DNA of 64,000 bases from Gordius sp. MW1 (Eukaryota; Nematomorpha; Gordioida; Gordea; Gordiidae), in NCBI GenBank assembly GCA_964036665.1, contig OZ038530.1, positions 4,588,001 through 4,652,000 of the forward strand. The letters are read 5' to 3'. Numbering within the stretch: position 1 is the first letter of the stretch; each line of letters starts with the position of its first letter. Both the position numbers and the translations under genes were made by a program. The notes under the pieces are model-generated. The model made no database searches. It was not told the origin of the DNA and was given only the letters and a program-made list of their open reading frames with translations. This document shows, piece by piece, positions 32,629 through 43,394 of this stretch.

Positions 32629-34437
32629 TTAAAAATAAATCTGTTTTGCTTCTGACACAGCCAACTCTTCAGGACAATAAGGACATTTGACTCTACAAAA
32701 CAATAAATAAACGAGTTAAATTTGATTAAAATTAATGGCTAAAATAAACATAATTTTTTCATGGAATAATACTTTGAAACATTTGCTAATTTATTGAGCG
32801 CTTCACGCGATATAACATGACCGCATTTGAGTCTCATTGGAGGGTTAGTTTGACTACTTTGTTGCCTTAATATGGGACATGCAAATATAGAATGGAAACG
32901 ACATTCGGAGCCAAGATCAACTTCTACCTAAAAGGTTTTATAAGCATTAAAATCTAATATTGAAAACTAAAAATGATCATTTTTGTTCCATATAAATTTG
33001 CACATACTGGTAATTCATCCCTCATATGGGAATTCCAAACACCCGTCACGTGTCTTTGTTGCATCATTTGTTTGATGTTGAGAAGTGCAGGATAAGCCTT
33101 GACTCCACAAGCAAAACTTAATAAAATAAATACAAACTTTTTTTTAAAAAAAAGAGATACCAAACAAATTTTCATAATGCAACTTGATTAAAATATTCCA
33201 GCAAAATATAATTAAAATTTACTTACCTAATACTTAATGGACTTTCATTAGAAAACCCCAGAAGAGAACATGCTTCTTTGGCAAACATATCCTCAATTTC
33301 TTCCCATAAATAGTTTTCTGATAAAAACTGGTATGGTGAACTTTTCAATTTATTGATGGGTGACTTTATATCAGGAAATGTTTCAACAACTTGGGACATA
33401 AGGTAATCATTGCTGTTTGAGTGATTATAAAATAGAAGGCATCCCATCAGACGTTGGAATTCTTAAAGCATAAGATCAAAATTAAGTAAATTTATTTATA
33501 AATTTATAAAAAAAATAGTAAAATTATCATATAAAACTCAATATTTAATAAGGTAACTAACCCTTTGTTTGAGAATTTACAAATGGTGTTAACTTTTTAG
33601 CAGCGTAAATTAAAGCCATTTTAGTGCTACTAAGTGGTTGAGAGTTTTCATTTACATTGGATAAAATTTTCAGAAAATTAAGACGATGGAGTTTGAATTC
33701 TAAGCTACTCTTTTTAACTAATAATTCTTCATGATGATCATTTGCCCACCTCATTTAATAATAACAAACAAATTATATACAAAACAAAAGTTTGCATATT
33801 AATATTTTAGAATTATTGCCCTTACTTAATAGCAGGCTGAAGATCCCTTTCCTTTAATGATTGTAATATATGATTCAATTCAATAAAAGGTTCCTTTTTT
33901 GTTTTGGTCAAATTTATGCCGGATTCCTAATTAATGAGATTTTGTTAAATTATATATATTACCTTGATAAGGGTATCAGCAATTGCACAAATTCCATGCC
34001 TGAAAAAATGCTCACATATCATTTCATTAATAATGTTAAGGTTTGAAGGATTTTCAAAATTTGGGTCTAAACAAGCATCATAGTAATTTGAAATAAAACC
34101 CTAATAGGTAGATAGATTATTCTTAACCTTATATACTTTGTCAATAAACTTTCCAAATTTAGAAATTAAACTGTGAATATCTTTATGTTCAAGAGAAGCT
34201 TTGACTAGAATTTCCTTTGTTTTTATAAGATGCTGTGGCAAAAGTTTTGTCAGCTGAGAATTCCCTTTAAATATATAATTATATAGTCTTTTATTGTATA
34301 ATACCTAAAATATTATTTTTAAAATTTTCGAGATTATTAATGGCGGTATCCAATGACATTTCAAATGACCTTTCCAAATTATATATTCGTGTTTCAATAT
34401 TTATTAATTCCTTCTCAGCCGTTAATAAAGTTTCCAT
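32629..34437 (-). CDS. RMND5: RMND5/GID2-like E3 ubiquitin ligase subunit (nine exons, about 416 aa)
   Basis: RMND5 (yeast Gid2) is the RING-bearing catalytic partner of MAEA in the CTLH/GID ubiquitin ligase. Exons: 34437-34305, 34264-34137, 34100-33963, 33926-33826, 33749-33562, 33461-33227, 33116-33008, 32927-32773 and 32692-32629. All introns are GT-AG and the joined 1251-nt frame is open. N-terminus [28 protein letters not shown]; LisH region about 104-137 ([14 protein letters not shown]); CTLH about 144-200 ([25 protein letters not shown]); [24 protein letters not shown]; degenerate RING with Cys361, Cys379-Gly-His381 and Cys399-Pro-Tyr-Cys402; ending AKQIYF. Length is close to the usual 390. 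Introns 1-3 are only 40, 36 and 36 nt. For intron 2 the GTATAT donor is preferred; an alternative donor 9 nt further gives 419 aa. Confidence 0.93.
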
Positions 34438-34933
34438 ATTTTGGTAGTCAGCTGTAATTTACCCTGATCATATGTTTTAAAGTATGAATGTCTGTCCCAC
34501 TCCCAAGGACGCTCAAGATTTGAAATCTGGTTCATTAGGCGATTTTTCAGTTCGCGATCATTGAACACGTGACTGCAACATAATCATTATGCAAATTAAA
34601 AATTAAAATAATATAGTATAAATATGATATAATACCATAAATATAATACAATAAAATAAATATTATACAACAGATTAAATACAATACAATATAATATATA
34701 TTACATTATACAATTAATATAACCCTAACCCTAATTGATTGTCGCCTAACAGGTCAATCGTCTAATGTACAGAAGCGCCATATTTTGGTAGTCAGCTGTT
34801 ATTTACCCTGATCATATGTTTTAAAGTATGAATGTCTGTCCCACTCCCAAGGACGCTCAAGATTTGTTAACTGCAGTTTAAGGTAGAATTTCTTTTTACC
34901 TTAATTGGCGCTTTAGTATCGCATAAATCACTC
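34422..34933 (-). CDS. Unrecognised small protein, last two exons, overlapping the RMND5 start
   Basis: Minus-strand exons 34933-34900 (acceptor TTTGTTACAG, donor AAG|GTAAAA; ...VIYAILKRQL) and 34572 onward (acceptor ATGTTGCAG; HVFNDRELKNRLMNQISNL then ERPWEWDRHSYFKTYDQG) join in frame. The second exon either continues to a stop at 34422-34424, overlapping the RMND5 ATG by 16 nt in another frame, or splices out at GATCAGG|GTAAAT (34463). The hydrophobic start followed by a charged, Trp-rich tail suggests a small membrane protein, but I do not recognise the family. The first exon is not located. Confidence 0.4.
34435..34522. repeat. 88-bp direct duplication, copy A
   Basis: CCATATTTTGGTAGTCAGCT through GGACGCTCAAGATTTG recurs at 34779-34866 with a single base difference (T for A in the GTAAATTACAG stretch). 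Copy A contains the RMND5 start codon and part of the upstream exon, so the duplication copied a gene boundary. Confidence 0.9.
34600..34778. repeat. AT microsatellite with interstitial telomere-like motif
   Basis: AATATAATACAATA-type runs are followed by AACCCTAACCCTAATTG at about 34722-34738. It is too short to be a telomere. It sits between the two copies of the 88-bp duplication. Confidence 0.55.
34779..34866. repeat. 88-bp direct duplication, copy B
   Basis: It differs at one position from 34435-34522. Here the exon continuation is lost at 34867, and the reading frame meets a stop (AAATAA). It lies between the two exons of the small unrecognised gene and so is intronic there. Confidence 0.9.
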
Positions 34934-35014
34934 CTGTAACAAATGAGCATATGAATAGGAGACTGTGGTAGGATTCATCGACCAGGGATTTCATTGAACA
35001 AAAGAAAAATTTAT

Positions 35015-36210
35015 ATAGAAGGTGCATAATTATAAAAAGTTGGAGGATTATCAAGAGTATAAGGAGCCAAAAAGAGCTGTGAATAAGGTCGTTGCAATAG
35101 TGAAGAGTGCCGCGTACGCCTTGTTGGCAAACAAACTGAACCATGGGCGACAGACTTATATACAAATTGGTCGAGATAAATGAAAAGAAAAGTCGTGATA
35201 TTGAAGTCCTTAAAATAGTCAAAAACAAGATGGGTCACACCTTATGCAAGCCGAAGGAAGTAATGGAAAGGTGGAAATTATATATTAAAGAGAATAAAAT
35301 GACAATGATTCCCTCCCTGAGAGCCAAGCATAAGTATGGTCGAACTATTTCAGGAAATAAAGGTTAAGACACAAATGAACTAGGTGCAAAAATGAAAAGT
35401 TAATGACCCAGAAGAGAATCCTATAAAAGCATGGGTCAGGTGCCGAAAAGAAGGAGTCACGACCACGACGAATCTCTCTATCAAGATATTAATAGACGAA
35501 TTCCTAATCATTTAAGAACAAGCACGACTATACCCTTATTCAAATGCAAAGGAAACCCTCGGGCATGTGTCAATAATTTGCCACACCTTGAAGCTTATGG
35601 AATAAATCTTAGTAACAAGGCTGAAAAACGAGATGGAAATATCAGCTAACCTAATCGGATTTGTACCCGGCAAATCTACAATCGACCCATTTTAGCACTA
35701 AGACAAATGATGGATAAATATAGTAAGAAGAGAAGAGGCCTACATATGATTCGACTTGGAGAAAGCTTATGACACGGTCCCTCGCGATTTAATACGGTGG
35801 TGCCTGAGAAAACAAAACATCCCTGACGCATATATAAGGCTTATGAAAAATATTTATGAACCCTTAAACACTTGCGTTAGGACTACAGTTAAAGACCCTA
35901 AACCTTTTCGGGTTAAAATTGGATTACATCAAGGATCTGCTTTAAGTCCCTTTTTATTTAATATTATTATAGACACGATAACGTGAGACATGCCATCGCC
36001 ATGGTGTATGCTAAATGCCGATGATATGGTACTATGCGAGGAAACAACGGAGAAAGTATTTGACAAAGCCGGAAAGTGGTCAAAGCGCTTAGCTGGATAT
36101 GGTTTAAAGATCAACGATCGAAAACGGCATATATGCAAATGAACGTTACATGCAGCCCATCGCTGGATGACCATCTAAAGTACCCAAAAGTAGACAGGGT
36201 CTGAACTTTA
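35015..36210 (+). pseudogene. RTE-like LINE fragment (same family as 13412-16490), heavily decayed
   Basis: It is collinear with 14640-15900 of the larger copy: KLVEINEKKSRDIEVLK, GHTLCKPKEVMERWK, IPNHLRTSTTIPLFK, EKAYDTVPRDLIRWCLRKQ, GLHQGSALSPFLFNIIID and NADDMVL, a variant of YADD (Tyr to Asn). Multiple frameshifts and stops separate these blocks. The 5' endonuclease part and the 3' tail are missing. Confidence 0.85.
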
Positions 36211-36214
36211 GCAA

Positions 36215-37156
36215 GCTTTAGACGCAAATCTCAACATTTATATGGATATAATCGTGTTTAGTGTCGATGTCGCGCCATTGTACCAACTAAAGTTGTTAAA
36301 GTAACTTGATGTATTTAGTTATTTTGAAAAATAAGGAATTGATATAAATACACTTGAAAATGAGGGACCTGACTGGAACAAGATGCCAAGTTCAATATCT
36401 AGTTATTTTTAAAAACAAATTCTTGAATTTATGTTAGATGAAAACTATATGTATTTTGCTATTATACACCGACATTAATTCAAATAAATATAAAATGCTA
36501 CTGATTAAAAACATTGAGTAGCATTAATACTTAAAGCATACCTAATTATAAAGAATCAAAATAAGTGTTCTCTCATATTTTTTAGCGCTTAAAAGTTTCA
36601 TACTAAATTTCAGTGTCATATGTTTTTATTATACAAATAGTTAATATTTTGGTTTATAAATAAATATATTTTGTAAATGGAGTTTTGATTTCTTTGCCAA
36701 TTTTTTTATAATTAATTTTATTTATTAGATCTGCTGTCTAGCCATAATCTGAATATGTTTTGTGCAGATGGATTAAAAAATATTTAATGTGATGTTTGAC
36801 ATAATTTAAAAGCATTACTAGACAAATTGTATGAGAAAAGGTTAGAGCACAGCACGGGGCGTCGAACCCGGTCTGTGTCTGGCAAAAATATTTGGCTCAG
36901 GCTCGAACAAAATATAATTTAACTAAAAACAAGGGTCGGGCCTGAAGCTTGCCCCGAAGCAAAAACTGTCTAACAAAATTTAAAAATAATTTTCATTTTT
37001 ATTAACCCATCGTTTTATAAAAAAAATAGTCGTTGAAACGTAAAAAATCTAATTCATCAAACTGCCACTCGTCCCTACCTTTAATCATTTTTTTCCAAAT
37101 TGTAAAATTTTATTTTGAATAAAATAGCTTTTGGAATTTTCAATAATATAAGTATA
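36215..37156. other. Intergenic; possible degenerate hAT end near 36840-36960
   Basis: Mostly featureless AT-rich DNA. A GC-richer patch (CACGGGGCGTCGAACCCGG ... AAGGGTCGGGCCTG) resembles the word arrays at hAT termini, but no inverted end or TSD was found. Confidence 0.3.
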
Positions 37157-37900
37157 AACGAGGGCCTTCGGCCCTCGTGGGAAGGGAGAGAAGGGAAGGA
37201 AAGAGGGGAAGGGAAGGGGGGACGACTCATCTGTACTTCGTATAAATGTATCATATTTGCTATGCAATTTATGGGCGAGAAAGGTGGGAAGGGGCGAGAA
37301 TGCCTATAGGGGGGGTATTAAATGCCTAATGATTAATTAATTACACTAGTCTACAAAAAAAATCAACTGGAAAACGGGTAACAGATTCTGGTAGAGTTTT
37401 TTGTGGGGATCACGAATATGTTTTTCTTTTTTGTTATATACGAGAAGTTTTTGAAATAATTGGTCTCAAAGTTGTAAAAAAGGTCGTTTTTGACCTTTTT
37501 TGACGATGAATACTGCGAAGATGAATCGAGAAAGTTAAACGGTTAAAGTTCTAAACGATATTACAATTCCATTTTAAAAATTTAAAAAAAAATTTGTAAT
37601 CTACCTGCAATAGTTTTAATTTTATGACGAAAATTCAATTACCCCCTTGTTAAATTCCCCTCCCTTATATGCATACATAACACTATACCGCAAGTGCATG
37701 TGCGTAGTGTGAAAGAGCTAATTAGTAGGTCACTACTCTTACTACTACTACTACGCCTCTATCCATCAATCAAAATCTCAACACCTCCTCCCGCTTACTC
37801 CTTCTACTCTTGTTTAAAAACTAGATTTGATGCCATATAAAGGCTTTTATTAAAAGATGTTTAAATTTTTCATTATACCCTTCGCAAAATTTAAATGAAC

Positions 37901-38156
37901 CATGGGCGTAGGCAGGGAGGGCCCCCCATAAATGATTTTTTTTTTAATTTTTCGATATAAAATTTAAAAAAAAATTGTGTTTTGCCCTCACTTAAATGCT
38001 ATAAATTTTTTTCGCTCCCCCCTAGTTTCATTTGCACCCCCCTAATTTTAAAATAAAAATGTAAATTTTTTTATTAATTTATAACTATAGGATTTTATCC
38101 TGGCGACCTTTTTTTGCTCAGCCCCCCCCCCATTATGAAAGCTGGCTACACCCATG
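37901..38156. mobile_element. hAT MITE (CATGGGCGTAGCC family), TSD AAATGAAC
   Basis: Ends CATGGGCGTAGGCAGGGAGG and GCTGGCTACACCCATG. The perfect 8-bp TSD AAATGAAC is at 37893-37900 and 38157-38164. The interior is AT-rich with C/G runs near both ends. It lies in or near the centre of the CACTA-like palindrome. Confidence 0.88.
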
Positions 38157-38358
38157 AAATGAACTGCCATTTTTACTGCCATATATTACTGTTTTTAATT
38201 CAACTTTTAAAGAATAAATTTATAAACAATTTTTTTACTAATTTTCTTTTGTTAAATTTTGCGAAGGGTATAATGAAAAATTTAAACATCTCTTAATAAA
38301 AGCCTTTATATGGTATCAAATCTAGTTTTTAAACAAGAGTAGAAGGAGTAAGCGGGAG

Positions 38359-39147
38359 TAGAGCCCTGCACGGGCCGTCCGAGGCCCGGCCCGGCCCGAG
38401 TTCGGCCCGGCCCGAGTTCGGCCCGGCCCGAGTTCGGCCCGGCCCGAGTTCGGCCCGGCCCGAGTTCGGCCCGGCCCGACGGGCTTTCGGGCCGAACTCG
38501 GGCAGAATTGTATAAAACAATCGGGCCTCGGGCTCGGGTCGGGCCTGATGCGGCGGCCCGACCTGAGGCCCGAGCCCGGCCCGAATTGAATTAAAGCAAA
38601 TTAATCTTTTATAAAATAGGATTTAAATCAACTCAACTCAATATTAATAATTATCTTCGCGCAGCCTACATTATATAGCTTCTAAACTTCAGCTTATTTC
38701 CCTTATCTAATATAATATAACTGACCTGAATTGCAAATCTTATTATATTTTATAGAATCATAGTAGCTGTTACAACTTTAGAAATAAGAAAAGTAACTAT
38801 TTCAAAAAGTTTTATATTTGAAACTGTTAAAAATTTATTTTATAAAGTTAAATTTTTAGCTTTAAATGATTAGCTGAATAAACTCTAACGAGTGGAAACG
38901 GATTTTTTATTTCAAATTCATTCTAGTTGTAAATTAGGAGTAATAACAATGTAATGCATTTTATGGTGAAAAAAATTTCGGTAATATATTTTCTAAAAAA
39001 TTTTATTTAGAAAATTGGGTCGGGCTCGGGCTCGGGCCTAAAATAAAAAAGTCTTTCGGGCTCGGGCCGGGCTCGGGCAAAATAAAAATTGAGAAGTCGG
39101 GCTCGGGCCGGGCTCGGGCCGAAGAAATTTCATTTTGCAGGGCTCTA
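38359..39147. mobile_element. hAT element with GGCCCGAGTTC subterminal repeats, TSD AGCGGGAG
   Basis: TIR TAGAGCCCTGCACGGGC / ...TTGCAGGGCTCTA. The perfect 8-bp TSD is at 38351-38358 and 39148-39155. The left end has about six units of GGCCCGGCCCGAGTTC; the right end has GGGCTCGGGCC repeats. The AT-rich interior of about 500 bp has no transposase. It is a non-autonomous member inserted in the right arm of the CACTA-like palindrome. Confidence 0.9.
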
Positions 39148-41425
39148 AGCGGGAGGAGGTGTTGAGATTTTGATTGATGGATAGAGGCGTAGTAGTAGTA
39201 GTAAGAGTAGTGACCTACTATTTAGCTCTTTCACACTACGCACATGCACTTGCGGTATAGTGTTATGTATGCATATAAGGGAGGGGAATTTAACAAGGGG
39301 GTAATTGAATTTTCATCATAAAATTAAAACTATTGCAGGTAGATTAAAAATTTTTTTTTAAATTTTTAAAATGGAATTGTAATATCGTTTAGAACTTTAA
39401 CTTTTTAACTTTCTCGATTCATCTTCGCAGTATTCATCGTCAAAAAGGGTCAAAAACGACCTTTTTTACAACTTTGAGCCCAATTATTTCAAAAACTTCT
39501 CGTATATAACAAAAAAGAAAAACATATTCGTGATCCCCACAAAAAACTCTACCAGAATCTGTTACCCGTTTTCCAGTTGATTTCACAAGGTCAATATTTG
39601 TTGTCCAGTGTTATTTATACAAATTTTCCATTATAGGCAAAATGTAATAAAGTCAAAATGTAATATAGGCAAGGGTTAGGGTTAGATTTAGTGTTTGCAT
39701 CTAGTTGCGTATTACATTAGTTTTTATGGCCTTTAGTGATTATGGGTCTAACAAACATTAAATTATAAAACAACACAATGTTAAGAATTTGCAGAATTGT
39801 TGGGAGAAATTTTTTGTTGAATTTGAACAATTTTTAATTAAAAAATCAAAAATTTGGCCAATGGTTACTTTTTCTCTATTGGTCAGTACCAACAGATACT
39901 CTATAAGTCAATGATAGCCAAAAAAACAGAAAAAAAAATTTTGATGCTCACTTTGGCCAATGGTCATTTTTTTCCATTGGTCAGCAGCCAGCACACGGTA
40001 AAAGTGGATATAAATTCATAAGAGTAAAAAAAACGAAAAAAAAATTTTCGAATCACATTTTGGCCAATAGTCATTTTTTTCCATTGGTCAGCAGCCAGGA
40101 CACGGTAAAAGTGGATATAAATTCATAATAGTCAAAAAATAACGAAAAAAAAGTTTTCGAATCACATTTTGGCCAATGGTCATTTTATTCCATTGGTCAG
40201 CAGCCAGCGGACGGCCAAAAAGTCATAATAGCAATGGTAGAAACAGGAACAATCATAATAGTCAAAAAAAACGAAAAAAAAAATTTCGATTCACATTTTG
40301 GCCAATGGTCATTTTTTCAATCGGTCAGGAGCCAGCGGACGGCCAAAAAGTCATAATAGCAATGGTAGTAACAGGAACAATCATAATAGTCAAAAAAAAC
40401 GAAAAAATAAACTCGGATTCACATTTTGGCCAATGGTCATTTTTTTCATTGGTCAGCAGCCAACGGACGGCCAAAAAGTCTTATTATCAATGATAGTAAC
40501 AAGAACAATCATAAGAGTCAAAAAAACTCCGGGATTCTAACCCAAAAACTAGTTAAATTGCATAGCAATTAAAAGTAAACAACTTTTATTTATGTTTATT
40601 ATATAACATTGGTCAGCAGCCAGCGGACGGCCAAAAAGTCATAATAGCAATGGTAGAAACAGGAACAATCATAATAGTCAAAAAAAACGAAAAAAATAAT
40701 TTCGATTCACATTTTGGCCAATGGTCATTTTTTCATTGGTCAGCAGCCAGCGGACGGCCAAAAATTCTTATTATCAATGATAGTAACAAGAACAATCATA
40801 AGAGTCAAAAAAACTCCGGGATTCTAACCCCAAAACTAGTTAAATTGCATAGCAATTAAAAACTCGGGCCTTCGGCCTTCGTGGGAGGGGAGAAGGGAAG
40901 GGAAGAGGGGAAGGGAAGGGGGGACGACTCATCTGTACTTCGTATAAATGTATCATATTTGCTATGCAATTTATGGGCGAGAAAGGTGGGAAGGGGCGAG
41001 AATGCCTATAGGGGGGTATTAAATGCCTAATGATTAATTAATTATTTATACAAATTTTCCATTATAGGCAAAATGTAATAAAGGCAAAATGTAATATAGG
41101 CAAGGGTTAGGGTTAGATTTAGTGTTTGCATCTAGTTGCGTATTACATTAGTTTTTATGGCCTTTAGTGATTATGGGTCTAACAAACATTATATTATAAA
41201 ACAACACAATGTTAAGAATTTGCAGAATTGTTAGGAGAAATTTTTTGTTGAATTTGAACAATTTTTAATTAAAAAAATCAAAAATTTGGCCAATGGTCAC
41301 TTTTTCTCTATTGGTCAGTACCAACAGATACTCTATAAGTCAATGATAGCCAAAAAAACGGAAAAAAAATTTTGATGCTCACTTTGGCCAATGGTCATTT
41401 TTTTCCATTGGTCAGCAGCCAGCAC

Positions 41426-42552
41426 TAGAGGTGTGCACGGATCAATCCGATCCGACATCCGATCCGATCCGATCCGTCCGAACTCGGATTCGGACGGATC
41501 GGATCAACATCTTAATTTTGGAAGTCGGATCGGATCGGATCGGATCAACATTTTATTTTAGTCGGATCGGATCGGATTTTCAAATTTAAAATAAAAAATA
41601 ATAATTAAATTAATAATTTTTAGACCTTTTCATAATTATTTTTGCATTCTTTTTTTACTTTACCATTTTTGATGCCCAATACCACCTCCTCACCTTTTAC
41701 TTACCCTAATATATTTATCAGTATTTCCCTAGCGTTTTTCCCTAGCTAGACGTAGTAGACACGCATCTCTTTCTATTTCATTTCAACTCAACTCCGAAAA
41801 TCATCAATCACTATCCCCTTTCCTTAAAGCACCTGCGTACCTCCTTTCCCTCTTGATTTCGGGTAATCATGAGTGATGTAACTTGCCTTGCCTTCTTTCT
41901 CAAAAGCAATCTCCATGGTGCAGCAGGGGTATTGTCTGGTGTGAGTCACGCCGACTTGAGGGGAAAAAATAATGGGGGGGGGGGGGGGGGGGGTGTTGGA
42001 ATTGGGATAAAGCCCCCGATGAAATCACAATTTACCTTTCGTTAAAAAATGAAGATTGCAAATATGATTCAAAAAAAGATTTGCTGAAATGGTGGGGTTC
42101 ATATCAAACAGTCCTGCCAAGGCTTTATAAGCTGGCAAATAAAGTTTTAGCTATACCTGCTACCTCTACCAATTCGGAAAGAAATTTCTCGGTGGCTGGA
42201 AGAACATTAGAAGAAAGAAGAACGCGAATTAAACCAGAAAATTTAGATTCTTTATTTTTTTATATGATAATATGGAATTAGTCAAATAAAATTTTACATT
42301 TATTTCAGGTCTATTAAAATTGCTATACCTTATTTTTAGGTCTTTGAATTTAATCATCAATAAAAAGTTCTGTTCGTTAAATTTTAATTTGAAAATTTCG
42401 GATCGGATCGGATCGTATTTAGATTTTAAAAAACTCGGATCGGATCGGATTTAAATTTTAAAAAACTCGGATCGGATCGGATGGATATAAAATTTTTCAA
42501 AAACCCCTCGGATCGGATCGGATCAAAAAAATTTGATCCGTGCACACCTCTA
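41426..42552 (+). mobile_element. hAT element with GGATCGGATC subterminal repeats, TSD GCCAGCAC
   Basis: TIR TAGAGGTGTGCACGGATC / GATCCGTGCACACCTCTA. The perfect 8-bp TSD is at 41418-41425 and 42553-42560. The empty site is visible in Helentron-like copy 6 at about 39985-40000. Word arrays of CGGATCGGATCGGAT lie at both ends. The interior is deleted apart from the 3' end of a transposase gene. Confidence 0.93.
42018..42281 (+). pseudogene. hAT transposase C-terminal dimerisation domain
   Basis: An open frame reads DEITIYLSLKNED, ...LLKWWGSYQTVLPRLYKLAN, then IPATSTNSERNFSVAGRT, ...RIKPENLDSLFFYMI and stops. This is the hATC domain (LxWW...LA...IPATSxxSERxFSxAG), which mediates transposase dimerisation. 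The first two thirds of the protein are missing, so it is a remnant of an internally deleted element. Confidence 0.92.
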
Positions 42553-43394
42553 GCCAGCACACGGTAAAAGTGGATATAAATTCATAAGAGTAAAAAAAAC
42601 GAAAAAAAAATTTTCGAATCACATTTTGGCCAATGGTCATTTTTTTCAATTGGTCAGCAGCCAGGACACGGTAAAAGTGGATACAAATTCATAATAGTCA
42701 AAAAAAACGAAAAAAAAGTTTTCGAATCACATTTTGGCCAATGGTCATTTTATTCCATTGGTCAGCAGCCAGCGGAGGGCCAAAAAGTCATAATAGCAAT
42801 GGTAGGAACAGGAACAATCATAATAGTCAAAAAAAACGAAAAAAATAATTTCGATTCACATTTTGGCCAATGGTCATTTTTTCAATCGGTCAGGAGCCAG
42901 CGGACGGCCAAAAAGTTATAATAGCAATGGTAGTAACAGGAACAATCATAATAGTCAAAAAAAAACGAAAAAATAAACTCGGATTCACATTTTGGCCAAT
43001 GGTCATTTTTTTCATTGGTCAGCAGCCAGCGGACGGCCAAAAAGTCTTATTATCAATGATAGTAACAAGAACAATCATAAGAGTCAAAAAAACTCCGAGA
43101 TTCTAACCCAAAAACTAGTTAAATTGCATAGCAATTGAAAGTAAACAACTTTTATTTATGTTTATTATATAACATTGGTCAGCAGCCAGCGGACGTCCAA
43201 AAAGTCATAATAGCAATGGTAGAAACAGGAACAATCATAATAGTCAAAAAAACGAAAAAAATAATTTCGATTCACATTTTGGCCAATGGTCATTTTTTTC
43301 ATTGGTCAGCAGCCAGCGGACGGCCAAAAATTCTTATTATCAATGATAGTAACAAGAACAATCATAAGAGTCAAAAAAACTCCGGGATTCTAAC

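Larger units (their letters stand above)
37344..39610. mobile_element. CACTA-like foldback element (TSD TTA), with two nested hATs
   Basis: Ends CACTAGTCTACAAA and TTTGTTGTCCAGTG are inverted. TTA is duplicated at 37341-37343 and 39611-39613. The empty site GATTAATTAATTATTTATAC is present in copy 7 at 41031-41050. Arms of about 530 bp (GGAAAACGGGTAACAGATTC... / ...GAATCTGTTACCCGTTTTCC) are near-perfect inverted repeats, so the element is largely one big palindrome once the nested 37901-38156 and 38359-39147 insertions are removed (core about 1.2 kb). It is non-coding. CACTR ends with a 3-bp TSD fit the CACTA/EnSpm superfamily. Confidence 0.72.
37157..40858 (-). mobile_element. Helentron-like element, copy 6, hosting a CACTA-like element
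   Basis: The 3' hairpin end (AACGAGGGCCTTCGGCCCTC) is at 37157 and the 5' end (...GCATAGCAATTA) at 40858. An internal near-duplicate of the 5' end is at about 40553-40570. The element holds the (GGTTAG)n-like stretch at about 39672 and minisatellite units from 39856 to 40760. It is interrupted at 37344-39610. Its 5' end stands 2 bp from the 3' end of copy 7, in the same orientation. Confidence 0.7.

Noticed and set aside
34101..34127. 27-nt intron in RMND5 (donor GTTAAG)
   Set aside because: A donor 9 nt earlier (AAA|GTATAT) keeps the frame and gives a 36-nt intron equal to its neighbour, which is more plausible.
38329..38520. Reading frame rich in RAELGPGRTRAG
   Set aside because: It is a translation of the GGCCCGAGTTC subterminal array of the hAT element, not a gene.
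39672..39690. Telomeric GGTTAG-like sequence
   Set aside because: Only about two units, repeated at the same position in several Helentron-like copies (also 27390 and 41105), so it belongs to the element.
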